From positions 124,001 through 188,000 of the forward strand of contig JAHLKC010000062.1 in assembly GCA_025449115.1 (NCBI GenBank): a DNA stretch of 64,000 bases. Direction: 5' to 3'. Below are positions 12,001 through 23,423 of the stretch, piece by piece (position 1 is the first letter of the stretch; each line of letters starts with the position of its first letter). The notes below the pieces were generated by a model, which was given only the letters and a program-made list of their open reading frames with translations, made no database searches and was not told the DNA's origin. The DNA is from Chytridium lagenaria (Eukaryota > Chytridiomycota > Chytridiomycetes > Chytridiales > Chytridiaceae). The position numbers and the translations under genes are program-made.

Positions 12001-12664
12001 TGGTCTTTGTTTTGGAAATGCAACATATTATGTGGCAGCCTATGCAGGTGTCAACAACCTGTACGGGTATGTCGAATAAATAGCTTGCTGTACTTGAAAC
12101 GCTGTAGTAAGGAGATTGTTTGCATGTCAACGATTATTACACAAAACCTGGACGATCTGACGCTCAAAACACGACGGATATCAATTCCGATCAAGAAAAG
12201 AGTTTATAATGGCTGTATATCTCCATATACTTGGTTAGGAGTAACTCCTGACCTAATAGCTTTAAACGAACCCGAGGTGGAAGTACAATTCGTAAAATCA
12301 ACGTTTGTGCTGTTATGTCTGCAATACGGTATACTATACTTTTCAATGAATTATGCGAGAAGTTTTATTTATTGTTGGGCAATGGTCATGGGTTATTCCC
12401 GACACTTTCCAAGACTTTGTTTTTTGTCTTTTCGCCGCAACGCCATACAACCTCGCGACATCTACACAAAATCTTCTTCCGGAAGCCATGGACACACTAC
12501 TGGTGGCTTACTTTATCAGGAAACGATTACGGACTTTCCCAATATATTTGGCTCACTTGTGTGCTCATGCTACCGCAGAAGATGTAAATTCATGTCTATG
12601 GCATAAAGCTGTGGCGGTTGGAATGATCTGCTTGCTTGTTGAACTTTTGAGTGAGGCAACATGA
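9066..12664 (+). pseudogene. multi-pass membrane protein gene, apparently decayed
   Basis: A coding-like frame starts at 9066 (MYDPKKRGDLHRF) and is cut by an in-frame TAG at 9201-9203. The same frame continues to 9587. A membrane-span segment at about 9838-9962 (LKIIAFAIFYVGVVTAIAWV) is followed by further in-frame stops. From 10117 short exons encode at least five hydrophobic segments (LTTTLLTVGIQMGILCWV; IIMIVGVWVSFLL; FCLTLLLVTSCFQIG; LMIPIIQFVIFNI; FHICIILIDRLLPRFLVIL). A 240-residue polar stretch at 11180-11902 ends in another span (LICGGIFWAIEIFSELLLVI), and more hydrophobic sequence runs to 12664. Stops and frame slips are denser than in neighbouring metabolic genes. No family recognised. 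It could instead be two genes (9066-10010 and 10113-12664), or an intact gene hidden by consensus errors. Confidence 0.42.
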
Positions 12665-13351
12665 CGTATTCCACGGGAAAAACGACATGGCAAGGCGGAT
12701 TTTGAATAGAGGAGTAACATTAATATCTATACAGGCATCCTGCAGGTGGCGCAAAGTATGTAGCAGCAATTTCCGCGTTTACGGCATCTTTAGCATTGTG
12801 AATTAATAAAATGCTCTAACTTATTGATACTCAACATTTTATTGATACCCAACCAAAATGTTGAGTATTGAAAACAGCGTATCCCTTCAGCTTTCTAAAT
12901 TGTTTGTAATGGAAATAAATGGCTTGTAAGCCGAGGATTTAACATCACCTAGCTGACATACAGTATAATTCACAGGCATGCATTAAGCTCGCCATATTAA
13001 TACACTGCTTTATCACCAATGCACATATAACACTACAGGTTGCTTGAAGCATGCACAGATCATCATTCAAGTTCGCCTTGCCTTTCAATGTTTCGCTCTC
13101 TCATCGTGTTGTTCCTTAGCTTATCTAATGCGTCTCCGTAAAACCACCTCACACATATACGCGTCCTGAATAACTCCCCTTCTTTGTGCCGTAAGTCTCT
13201 GTTTCCTGATCAGCTCCCCTATAAATCCCGGCTTTCTTAATAAAAAAGTTATTACATACACAATATGGATATGTCAGTTCGTGATATCGATTCCCTCGTG
13301 TATTCATAAAGCGATAAAAAAAACTACATGGAGAACACAACAAGTCCATTT
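12665..13351. other. intergenic region between convergent genes
   Basis: About 690 nt between the 3' end of the membrane-protein gene and the 3' end of NDUFB8. It holds an AT-rich hairpin (12827-12868, listed separately) and no coding sequence that I can support. Confidence 0.6.
12827..12868. repeat. perfect 14-bp inverted repeat with 14-nt loop
   Basis: The arm ATACTCAACATTTT at 12827-12840 is matched by its exact reverse complement at 12855-12868. G-T wobble pairs could extend the stem. It lies about 160 nt past the end of the membrane-protein gene, so it could be a 3'-end RNA hairpin or the remnant of a small inverted-repeat element. Confidence 0.8.
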
Positions 13352-14596
13352 TTAAAGGGCCTTGTAGTTAGGGTCGAACTGGTCCTCGTACCGACGCGCC
13401 TAAATAATTCTGTAAGTTTCAAAGAACAAAGACGAACGAAGAGAAGTTGCGAAAGTTGAGCATAACATACCCGAGCGAAGTGTCCCTTAGAGGGGTCGTC
13501 GGGATCACCACCAAGCTCAACACGGAGACCATCGTAAGGGAAGTCCTTGGGCGCCTGATTAAACAAGTTAGAACAAAAGTCAAAAGAGGAAATAATGAGA
13601 GCAAAAACACAAAACAGCAATATAAAAATACATCCAAACAGCAATACTCACAAACCACAAGTTATCCTCAGGATTCCACCAAGCGATACCCGCAGTAACA
13701 ATACCAATAAGTGCAGCAACCTTTAAAGTCTGCTTGATCGCAAACCAAGGGCTCACCTCAGGTCCAACACCCCACTCATCCGTCAAATTATCATATCTAT
13801 GGAGGACATCCCCATAGTTCCTCCTTCCTTGGGGATCCCAGTACTTAAACGGATCCTTCAATTGGGTCCACTGATGTGGGATGTCGGGGTACCCTCCAGG
13901 CGGGGGATTATCGATCCGATCAAATGTAGCAGGGTCGTAACCGGCGGGCGTGCCAATATGAGCAAGGCCGGCGCTGGGTTTGAGGCGTTGATCATACTCG
14001 GGCCACTTAAGTGGATGAGCGAGAGGACCGATAGAGACATCCAGCCTGCCGCGGGGGGTGTACAGGGGGGTGCTGGAGGAGCGCATCTGGGTCTTCGGTG
14101 GGGGTGGTGCCCTTGTTAACGTAGTCGGGGAACTGTTTGGCGGTCCAGAGTTCACTGGAGGATGGTCTTTCGAGCATGTCGGCTTCGGGCGCCTTCTCGA
14201 GAGCTGCGGGACGGGCGAACCTAGAATTTGCAAACCCAAGTCAATGGCGGTCAAAGTTTATCTAAAAAAAGAAGATCCAAGAGCAAGCTGGCTTCATAAT
14301 AAGAAAAAAATGGCTCGTGGTTGAAAAATTCATAGAGCTACATTTAGCCCAGAGCCTCATCCTACAAATGCCATTCAGTCTACTGTCTCCTCTCTTTCGT
14401 TCCGGTATTTTTTTTTCTAACCGAATAGTCCTTCTTGCTTTTGGAAAGCACAACCAGTATCGGAACACAATCCTCACCTATCAGTCGAAGCCCACCGCAT
14501 AGAGACGACTCCAAGAGGCACTGAAAGGCGCTGGTGCGGCTGCCGGGCCGCCTCAGACCCGAGCCTGAACAAAGACTGCAACCTCTGCGGGTTCAT
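13352..14596 (-). CDS. NDUFB8: NADH:ubiquinone oxidoreductase subunit NDUFB8 (ASHI), mitochondrial
   Basis: Accessory subunit of the membrane arm of respiratory complex I. Exon 1 (14596-14478) encodes a typical mitochondrial presequence rich in Arg, Ser and Leu (starting MNPQRLQSLFRLG, ending MRWASTDR). The next exon starts at about 14223 after ctag and reads FARPAALEKAPEAD. A short intron (gtac...ttaag, about 14068-14010) leads into WPEYDQRLKP. The family hallmark is DPFKYWDPQGRRNYGDVLH, followed by WGVGPE and one membrane span (AALIGIVTAGIAWW). Later exons read APKDFPYDGLRVELGGDP and end RRYEDQFDPNYKAL with the stop at 13352-13354. All junctions keep frame when spliced. Intron 1 is long for this window (about 250 nt), so a small extra exon there is possible. 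Presence of complex I argues against a reduced, mitochondrion-poor fungal lineage. Confidence 0.88.
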
Positions 14597-15343
14597 GTCT
14601 GATTTCCGAAAAAGGTTTTAATAAAGCATTCAAGTCGATGAGAAGAATATCGATGTCGTTGGTGATGCCGAGGGAAGCATGGAAAGGGATCAGTAAGCGA
14701 TAATTCGTTCGATCAGCAGAAGAAACCACAAGCATAGAGTGATGGTGGGATTCAAAAGAATGCAGCTATGGTCGATGCAAGGCAGCAGCCCACAGATAGA
14801 TTCACCCATAAATCACAGCTGTAGCTGCAGCCCTTGCACACTCTCTCCCAAGAAATCCCTCGTCGCGGTGAAGGCCATCCATCAACTCTCACCTTTCGTT
14901 TTTTTCTCTTCAAAATTTCTCTGAGGAAAAAATTCTTCGTCATCCCGTATCGCTGGAGATGATGGAGAGCCTTCGCCGTCTTTGCTTCTCGACTGACGAA
15001 AACAATCCCATGGTAATCAAGTGATGATGTTAAGACATTGAGAATGATGGTACACAGATTACAAACATGTAAACATGAGAAAGGAGAATAGTGTGGTTAC
15101 TCATAATATATGTTCTTGAGCTGCTTTGCATGTCAATACTTTTTGAGACAGTTAAACTTTAAACAATGCTATCTCATAAGTATCCTTGAAAAAGCGGACT
15201 TGGTAGTATGCCGTTGCTCAAGAGATGCTGGTGATGCACGGTCAAGCTTCTTCCATTGGTGTGATTGACAATTTACACGCTGACGTTGGAGGGCCACCCA
15301 TTCATTAAAAAAGTCGCCAAAAAAAAGTCTCTTCTTCCAAACC
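14597..15343. promoter_or_regulatory. divergent intergenic region, NDUFB8 / secreted CP-repeat gene
   Basis: About 750 nt between two outward-facing genes, so it should hold both promoters. No coding sequence supported, and no clear named element recognised by eye. Confidence 0.5.
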
Positions 15344-16219
15344 ATGCATTTCATCAAAACGCTTTTCATTTGCATCTTCGTCTCTGTCGCCAGCTTCTCT
15401 CATAGTGAGGCGTCTCTCAGTGCTGTTAGCAAGTGCCCTCTTTCTGGGAAATGCCCGTAAGTGAAGAGTTGTTTTGTAATGCCAGTCAACTAAAACTTGA
15501 GTAATATACTCTCTCCTTAGCTACGTTGCAGTGAGTCTACATTTCATTAAAAAAACCATATGTTCCTTACTTGTCTTCCCCTTTTATACGTAGAACTTTG
15601 AGGGGAAGGCCTCTTCCGGCAGCGGATGCCCCCTGTCCAGCGGAAAATGTCCTTATTACACAGCGAAGAAGGACGGAAAGCTCCCCGGCCTTTTGACTGA
15701 ACCTGACAGTAAATGCCCACTGGCCGGTAAATGCAGCTTTTACAAAGTAAACATTTTTCAATTGTACCCACACCCGGCATCGCTATGTATATAGATTGAC
15801 GATGCATTTTAGGATATTAAAGCTGGAAAGGAAGTTGATTTGAGTGGCTCGGCGTGCCCTTTGAAAGGAAAGTGCCCGTAAGCATTTTCCGTTTCCTTGT
15901 TTCAATTTTAAATTTTTAACATAATATATCACGAACCAAATTTCAACAGCTACTATGCCGACCTTAAGAATAACAAGACTAAAGCTGATAGTTGCCCGCT
16001 CGAACACGCTTGTCCCCGTACGTTTATTCTCTTTCTCTATTTAGACGCTTCTTCTTTTTTTTTGCCTTCTCACAACTTTTTGCAGACTTTAAAAAAGACT
16101 TTGAGAAAGGTGGCAAGAAGGCGCATCGTGGCGACGTAAAGGATGCGCACGACTCAAAGCGGTGCCCTTACCTTCACAAGGAAGGAACCAAGAAGGAGCA
16201 AACTCACTCAGAGCTTTGA
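15344..16219 (+). CDS. small secreted CP-motif repeat protein (CPLxGKCPYY)
   Basis: The start ATG at 15344 opens a signal peptide (hydrophobic core LFICIFVSVASFSHS; cleavage likely near SEA). The mature protein, of about 150 residues, consists of repeats built on the motif CPLxGKCPxY: KCPLSGKCPYVA, GCPLSGKCPYYT, KCPLAGKCSFYK, ACPLKGKCPYYA, SCPLEHACPHFK, then RCPYLHKEG. That gives eleven mature cysteines, ten of them in Cys-Pro pairs, with Lys/Gly-rich spacers and a Lys/His-rich tail. Six exons splice cleanly. Three introns fall inside or just after the second CP of a motif, so exons and repeats are in register and internal duplication built the gene. No catalytic family recognised. The cysteine pairs suggest disulfide-bonded or metal/heme-binding repeats; Cys-Pro is also the core of heme-regulatory motifs. 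Function is unknown and the extracellular location is inferred from the signal peptide. Confidence 0.82.
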
Positions 16220-16521
16220 CATTAGCAAACAGCGAATGCTTTTGTGCTCTCATTATGTAGTTTTACTCAATCTGTCTCTCTTTCGTAATTCATGAATGTT
16301 AGAGGTTTTACTTTAGCATCTTTATCAAAATTAAAAGCAAACAGCCTTATTACTCTCTTAACTTGCGCAATTTTTTCAGAGCATATCAGAGGCCATAATC
16401 AACACATATCTCAACATCGACATGGGTCCACATCATCACCGAAAAAAACGGGAAAAAATAAAAATATAAGCAAGGCGAAAGTAACAGTAAAAAGGGTCCA
16501 GCACACCATTTCACCGACTCT
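16220..16521. other. short 3' intergenic region between convergent genes
   Basis: About 300 nt shared by the 3' ends of the CP-repeat gene and the cytochrome b561 gene. Nothing else seen. Confidence 0.5.
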
Positions 16522-17530
16522 TCAACCCCAAAACCTTTCTCCACTCCATCCCGCCATCACAAGCACCCAAACACCACCCAACCCCGCCGCAACACCCCCC
16601 CTCGCCTCAGGTGATAACTTGGCAACAGCCCATGTTCCCAACATAGCAAACGCACCGGTGAGGATGACGAGGGTGAAAACAAGGTACCCAAACACCCGGT
16701 GTGCAGGGTAAAGGTATTTACGAACACGAAGGGGACCACCCAGCCATCCTGGGAAGGAATGAATGAGGATACCAACAATGGCAATGGCCCAGAGTGAGAG
16801 GAAGGTGAGGATACCGAATTTGCCGTGAGTGCTGTAAAAGTGGGCGAATTATTGCGGTCCTGTTGAGAGATTTTTGTGTATAAGGTTAGGGTGTATGCGG
16901 TAGGATTATACATGAGAAGAGTTTGCTTACTTTGTTAATGTAGATAGCTGTGAAGGCTACTGTTATGGAGATGAGGGCACTGAGTTGGGTGTAAAGGTGG
17001 GCAATGGTGCGCTTGCGTTTCTGAGAGACGGTTGCGTTTTGTTGCAATAAGCTGGAAAAAAAAAAAAGAAAGAAAGAAAGTAAAAAGAAAAAAAGAAAGA
17101 AAGAGGGAAAATGATAAGGTCAGTTATATGTGGATAAGCTTCAATCTTCAGGTGAAAAAAAAAAGGATAGACAAATGTGTATTTCTCAGCAGCATTACTT
17201 CTTTTGCTAGAGTACTCTTACGAGACGAACTAGAGAGCTAAAGAAATATCAAACTGAACAAAACTCACATTCCATTCGTGAAGAGCAACACAAACAAGCC
17301 CACAAAGGTCGGGTGAAGTGAGAACAACACTGCCGGTTAACAGCCGGTCCCACAATAACACCAACAACGGCTAACAAGAGAGCATTGACGCCGGCAAGTT
17401 GAATCCACCTAAACGTTGACAACTTGGGTTCGACAGCAGCAATGGTGGTGGTGTTGGATGAGGTTGTTGCAGCCGGTGTGGTTGAAGTTGAAGGCAAAAG
17501 CCTGTCGGTCTCTAATGCAGCTTCAGGCAT
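16522..17530 (-). CDS. cytochrome b561 family protein (CYB561D2-like)
   Basis: Multi-pass heme b membrane protein that carries electrons across an endomembrane, typically from ascorbate. The N-terminus starts MPEAALETDRLLP; the LL and acidic residues look like an endosomal/vacuolar sorting signal. Spans in order: QLAGVNALLLAVVGVIVGP; LHPTFVGLFVLLFTNGM; IAHLYTQLSALISITVAF; HFYSTHGKFGILTFLSLWAI; AHRVFGYLVFTLVILTGAF; a last hydrophobic stretch; stop at 16522-16524. Histidines in HPTF, AHLY, STHG and AHRV match the four-His heme-ligand pattern of the family, and the layout is that of human CYB561D2. Introns lie after FTNGM (about 17268) and after YINK. The frame breaks at about 17335-17345, between span 1 and LHPTF, with no room for a normal intron, so a one-base slip is likely there. 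Confidence 0.78.
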
Positions 17531-18868
17531 AGTGTCTTGGGATGTGGAGGTAAAGAGGGGGGTGGTGGTAGAGGCTTGGAATAGAAAAGGGATCTTGATG
17601 AGAATGGAATCGAGGCTTCACAGAAGCTTTACGATTCGTGTTACACAATTGGAGTGCAGTCCGATCAGAACGTCGGCCTTGTCAGCGGATGACGCCATGA
17701 CAGACTTTCTTGCTAAGGACATTCGGGATGGGATGCTGTGATTTGTCGACACATGCTCCCGCTTTTAATGTCGAAGAATGTGTTGATGGAAGGATACTAC
17801 CACATAATCATGCTAAACATCATGAGAGATTAGGATCGGTATAGATGGAGGAGTTCAAGCGGATAGTATCAGCACTTGCAATCGTTGCAAGATGCAACAA
17901 CGAATTGATAGCACAATTAATGACTTTTCAAGACACGTTTTTAGAAAAGTACTTGAAAATTCGTCGACGCGTCCACCATACTATAGTGGAATACGATTTA
18001 CCAGGTGAAGACTAGGGATCGATGCAAAGAGCGCGCGTGCAGAGAGAATCGATAAAAGGAAAGAGTACAATGAAGTGGGCCTGTATTCCAAATAGCTATA
18101 ATTAACTTCTTCAGCCGAAGAAAAAAACAACAACCAACTGTTTCAGCGTGGGGCAACAGTACTAACCACTGAGGCTTTCAGCATAAAATGATCAAAGCAT
18201 TAAGAAAATGCCGACAAAACTATATTCATACATACACCGCTACAATTTAATTGCAACCAATCGTCATAAACAACACCTACTATCCACAATTGCACTTATC
18301 CCACCGTTTTCAGAACGAAGAGTTTTTTTATTATCCAAATTTAAGGATGTGGGTCTCTTACAACTTTCATCTCCCGTTTCACTTTCTCATTGGGAGATGA
18401 CGCGGCCGTGTGGGTTTGACTTGAACCAATAAAGAATCAAGCCAAAAGACCGGGAAGGTCTTCAAACTTCAAACGAGGAATGAAGAAAGTCTTCTATAAA
18501 CAGGAGGTTTTTGAGGCTTTGCGCATGAAACAAAGTATGAAATAACGTGATTGGTGGTTAACCACATTTTCAACTCTGGGTAATCGATTTAAATGAAAAA
18601 AAAGGGTGCAAAGAGTGTTTCAATACCATTTTTGTTACCTTTTACGTATCATTCATACTTGGTTTCAGAAAGTTAATGTTAATTTGGCGTTTGAAGACTC
18701 CCATTTTAATTTAAACATCACGGTCGGATTGCCTATGTCGCATGATTGTATAAAGATGCGTCAGAAACCGCTTCTTGCCCCCCTTTCCATTAAATTCACC
18801 TTGCAGGGGTCTTTGGTTATATATTAATTTAACAGACGTAGCAACCAGCTGCCCGCCCTTTTTTTTTC
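17531..18868. promoter_or_regulatory. divergent intergenic region, cytochrome b561 / C2H2 gene
   Basis: About 1.3 kb between outward-facing genes. Small ORFs here (for example 18208-18432) show no domain, bias or splice support. A pyrimidine-rich and CA-rich leader (18860-18905) precedes the C2H2 start codon. Confidence 0.45.
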
Positions 18869-20241
18869 ATGCACTATCACCTCAACACCCCAACCACATC
18901 ACCCATCATGAGTTCCTCCGCGTATAACCAGGACTTGAACGGCATGCTGCAAAGTGTTTTCAGTACCGTCCCGCCTTACACAGGAGGGATACCGGCAGAG
19001 AGTGGAGTTTTGCAACCAACACCAAATATTTATACTTTATCTTGCGCTACGATGGTTCCGACCAATTCATCGACCCCTGTTTGGAGAACATCGCTTGCAG
19101 CTGCTCTTCTCCCCCACGAAAGCATAATATACCAAGGCAGCCCCACGCAAGAATCGACCCAAACGTCATCTCCCTATCCTTCACCTAACCTCATTCCAAT
19201 CGAAGTAGTGCCATCGCCATCACCAACAAATGACAGTCGAACACGCCTCTAATCATCAATACCCGCATCTCTCCTTCTCTCAAAACCCATATCCCATAAC
19301 ATCCTCCACGTCAGCACAAACCCCATCTTCTCCCCATTAACACCATTCCAACCCCACACAACCCTAACCCACTTTCCATCGATATCACCATCCCAAAACG
19401 CCCCTCGCGTCTCCTCTTTCGGCGGTATCCCAACCCCGCGAATATTCCACATCCCCTCAACCCCGCGTCCCAATCACCGCTCCCGCAACCCAATACCCCT
19501 CCTGGCCCACAACCTCCTCCATGACAACAGGCCCAACATGCGTCCCCTCCACTCCAAACACCACACCTTTCCAGCCCGCAACCATCAACTTAACCACACG
19601 CCGTAATTCCCTCCCAACCCTCCCCCCTCCCACGCCGCAATACCCCTTCACCCCAACCGTCCCCTCATCTCAACACACCATTCCTTTGAAACCAAAAGCG
19701 GACACAACCGCGTCACCCGAGAAAAAGAAACCTCGAAAACGTCGATGTCTGGAACTTTCTTGTCCGTTCCCAGGATGCGATAGAGTGTTTCCACGAAAAT
19801 ACAACCTTCGGTCGCATTTAACCTGTCATAGCGGGGAACGCACGAACGCGTGTGAAACCTGTGGGGCGTCGTTTGCGCGAAAAACATGATTTAACACGTC
19901 ATATGAGAACTGTGAGTTTTTCTTTTTTTTTGGCGTTTCCCAACAAGTGTCTTAATTCTAAACCTTATTATTTTGTGCAGTTGCATAATAAGAACGTCCT
20001 TATGCTTGCGCGACGTGTGATCAGAGGTTTGTGAGGGTTGAGCAGCCTTGCGAGGCATATGTTGGGGGAGGCGAGGTGTAAAGGGGCGAGTGTGGCGAAT
20101 GCAGTGTCGTGGCCGTCGATGGGCTTGAAGGAGGAGAATGTGGAGGTTGGGAATGCTTCAGAGGAGTATGAGGATGATGAAGAATTTGATGACGATGAGG
20201 GGATGGAAGACGAGAATCAGGTCGCAACGGTTCAATTTTAA
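18869..20241 (+). CDS. C2H2 zinc-finger transcription factor, three-finger subfamily (copy a)
   Basis: Ser/Thr/Pro-rich N-terminus (first ATG 18869; the ATG at 18908, MSSSAYNQDLNG, sits after a CA-rich leader and is an alternative start). A basic patch (EKKKPRKRRC, a likely nuclear signal) precedes the fingers: CPFPGCDRVFPRKYNLRSH with LTCH, then CETCGASFARK(H)DLTRH, then after an intron CATCDQRFVRVEQLARH. The tail is very acidic (YEDDEEFDDDEGMEDE), a possible activation region. The intron sits in the finger 2-3 linker, just before LHNKERP. As given, the frame breaks at several places: near 19250-19520, at an AAAAA run (19879-19883), at 19990 and at 20045. Each one-base repair restores a consensus finger. 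A nuclear DNA-binding regulator is inferred from the fingers; its targets are unknown. Same architecture and intron position as the copy ending at 25489. Confidence 0.7.
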
Positions 20242-21600
20242 TGAATTTGCAATAAATACCTTGTATATCCAACTTTATGCACTCCAGTATTAGACTTTAA
20301 TCCTCAGTGTGTTTGATAAAAGGATCACATAAAAATCAGATGGTTCAGTAAAAAAGAAATTGTTAATAACTTTTTTGCAAAGCATTTTTTTCATCTCTGG
20401 CATAACAGAAATGAAGTTGGCACAATTTGCTGGAGGGGATTAGGGTAGAGGACGTACGCGCGCGTCGCAGGAGAATGATGAAAGAGTAAAGGGTGGCGTT
20501 GACCAGACTGGTTTCAAGATAATGTATCTCCGTCATAAATGGCTGAGTAAGTATGTAACTCGTTGCGAGAACAAAGTCTGCACGAGAAGCTTATTACATT
20601 ATGATGAGTGTGTATTCTATTTTATTTCTTTATTACTTTTTGGTTATGTTTATTTTGCGGAGGCATTCTTACCTTAATGAGTACATATTTATTTAACCAA
20701 TTCAGCCCATCGAAGATCGATCTCGGATCTTTGAATCATTTTAAATTTAGGGCTTTTTTATTATTTATTGAAAGAATTTATAAATAAATAGGACTGGCAA
20801 AACATTTCCGTAGCCAGCCAGCCGCCCAAAGATATAATAAATACTACCGCCTTCTAATTAACCATATAATTAATTAACCCGAAAAAGGGCCTAGACTTGA
20901 TTCCAATATTTAATATAAAATAATAATATTATTTTTATATATGTGGACCCGCGGATATGTGAAATGTTCCACGCTTTCCTTCATGTTCCATGCTCTCCTT
21001 CATGGCTATTTAATTAATTATTTAATTAATTGGGGTGATTTGATTGGTTGTGAATTTGTTAAAGTCCCGAGTTTAACCTTTTTGCAAAATCTCAAAAGAT
21101 CTTCTTTTTTTTTTTTTTTTTTTTTTATTATGTAAATGTTCCTCCACCTTTTAATTGTAATTTTTATTCATCTTTAAAATATAGTCAAATATGGATAATG
21201 GTAGCAATTTACCAAATTGGGATAAAGACCGCTTTAATATTAATTAATTAATTATTTATTTATTCATTCATTCATTCATTTCTGCTGACGGGGCGGCTAT
21301 TATTTATTTATCATTGTTTTTTCTGTTTCCTTCCGTCCTTACTTTATTGCATACCCGTACAGTATTCCTCAAACTAAAAATATAAAAATAGAATATAAAG
21401 AATGTGTTGAGAAAAAGGAACATGGGCATGGTGCTTCTTTCTCCAACGGTGCATGTTGCCTCACCACAAGAACCTTCTCTCCTCAACTTCCTCATCCTTT
21501 ACTCTTCCAACACATCAACAGCGGTCTTGTTATACCTACCACTAGCCCGTACTCTTGGCACTTGTAAACATCTCCTTCCACATCAGTTTGTCTGTAGCAT
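20242..21600. other. AT-rich intergenic region with simple repeats
   Basis: No gene supported. Holds TTAATTAA-type AT blocks (20870-21060), a T tract near 21106-21126, and ATT(T/C)-type repeats (ATTAATTAATTATTTATT then TTCATTCATTCA) around 21238-21280. This is likely spacer and promoter DNA for the downstream Ser/Pro-rich gene. Confidence 0.5.
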
Positions 21601-22481
21601 GCATCCGTCCTCATCATCCATGCACAAGCTCTCGGACGAGGCCAGTACCACATTGAGAGAGGCATCATTGCCATCCGCACTTCGACCTCGATCCAGGTCG
21701 TTTGTAGAGACATCCTTGCAACGACGGCCATCCGTCAACTCCCTCTCACAAGCTATGGACTATACTCCATCTCCTTCACCCCCTCGTCCTCTCCGCTGGA
21801 TTCCATACGATTCAATACCCCTTCCTCCATTCCATCGTTCAAACCCAACACCGCATCATCCTTTGCCGGATGCCTTGCATCCGCCATCCTCTTCACACTC
21901 GCACATGCTTGATGGTGTACATCAAAACCAGCCACAACCGCAGCAAGACTTTCGCACACTTCGTCGGCATCACACTGCACCCGCAGCAAGTTCTCTGGGG
22001 GATCTCCCTGTAACGGGCAACAACCCTTCCCAGTTTCTCGTCTATGCTGACAACCAGCAACATCCGGCCGGCCACCGGACACTCACCCTTTGCACAATCA
22101 TCCATCCCGCGTCATCCTCCTCAATATGAATTACACGACACCTCAGTGGTTCCTCCACCTTGCACAACCATCGCAAACCACCACCAGCCATACCGCATCC
22201 CTTCCATCGAATTTTAACCTTGTGGCCTCCCTTTCCTCAGTTTCAACAGAGGCATGGGGGCGTTTTTCCACGTCTGAGGGGGCTCCAGGACTCGGTCATG
22301 AAGTCATTTTGTCACGGTGCGGACGAGCACCCCTCTAGAAAGGGACGGGCGTGAGCACAGAGCCAGGGACTCGGATGCGGCATTGACAGCATTGAGGGGT
22401 GAAATTGAACAAGAACAAAGAAGTAAATATGAGGAGGGAAGGGGTGCCATTCGCCTCTCATTCAACTCGTCATGTTCCTGA
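21601..22481 (+). CDS. Ser/Pro/His-rich regulator-like ORF without zinc fingers
   Basis: Starts MHPSSSSMHKLSDEA and is rich in Ser, Pro, His and Gln (LQRRPSVNSLSQAMDYTPSPSPPRP; HHTAPAASSLGDLP), the same style as the N-terminal regions of the neighbouring C2H2 genes. Frame slips occur near 22085-22100 and again around 22220-22340. The last part reads DSDAALTALRGEIEQEQRSK and stops at 22481, with no finger. It may be a C2H2 paralog that lost its fingers, or the 5' part of the gene ending at 25489 separated by a long intron. The start could also be the ATG at 21404. Confidence 0.4.
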
Positions 22482-23423
22482 TAACCACTCAGAGGTGAGA
22501 ATCCCAACATTGTTTGTGTTTTTCTTAGTCATTTTCCACATCACGTATAATACTTGCCCTCAGAGTTGCCTTTTGTTTTCTTTTTAAATCACATTCTTAT
22601 TGGGGTTGGTCGCTTTTCATAGTGCCAACTCGACTCCGGATACTTTTTTTTTTTTCTTTTTTTTCTTTCCTGGTTCCATTTTTTATCTATTGGTCACACA
22701 ATCTCTCTCTTTCGGCTTTAATCTTAAAATTTTTAGACTTCTCATTTCATTTCGGCGAAACCAAAATTAATTTTTTTTAAAAAAATTTTAACCCCGTTTT
22801 CGGACATTTTTCTTTAACAGGCGTCCAACCATCATTTTGGCCTTCATCACAACCACCAAATCCATCCAACTCCCAATCGTGCTCCATTTCATTGGCTCAA
22901 CAATAACCTGCGACAATGTAGATAACTACAACCCCCTTCCAAGACCCAACAACAATTCGCGTCATCCATCCGTACCCTCTCCTGCAATTCCTGCTTCAAA
23001 TGCAATCGCAGTGTCTTTAATAGGGGCAACGCCTGCACTGACGATCCAAAACAAGGGGTTCAGAAGTGAGAATATGACGTCGAGCGATATGAAACTTCAA
23101 ACTCACCCTCGGTCGGATTGGCAAGGGCAGCCCACACAAAGCGCCATTGGTCATCAAGACTTTCACCCGAACTCTACCTTCCATCTTCGCAAGGACCCCA
23201 AACAACAACAATTAGATGAAAAGTGCCATGGGCTTACGAAACTTTGTTTGAAAGACTGTTCTTTTAATCCCGGGCGTCAGGCCCAGAATTTTGGGACCGC
23301 GACCCTGCTTCTGAACCCTGAGAAGACATTAGAAAAGAGGGACCCCCGACGCAAAAAGTTCTCGACCCTCTAAACTTTTAACGGCGGTCCAGCGGCGGAG
23401 CATCTTCTTGTCTTTCGAGAGGG
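22482..23423. other. pyrimidine-rich upstream region with an unassigned ORF
   Basis: 22610-22830 is T/C-rich, promoter-like. An open frame of 178 codons at 22837-23373 has no recognised domain and could be an upstream exon of the following C2H2 gene. No decision possible by eye. Confidence 0.35.
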
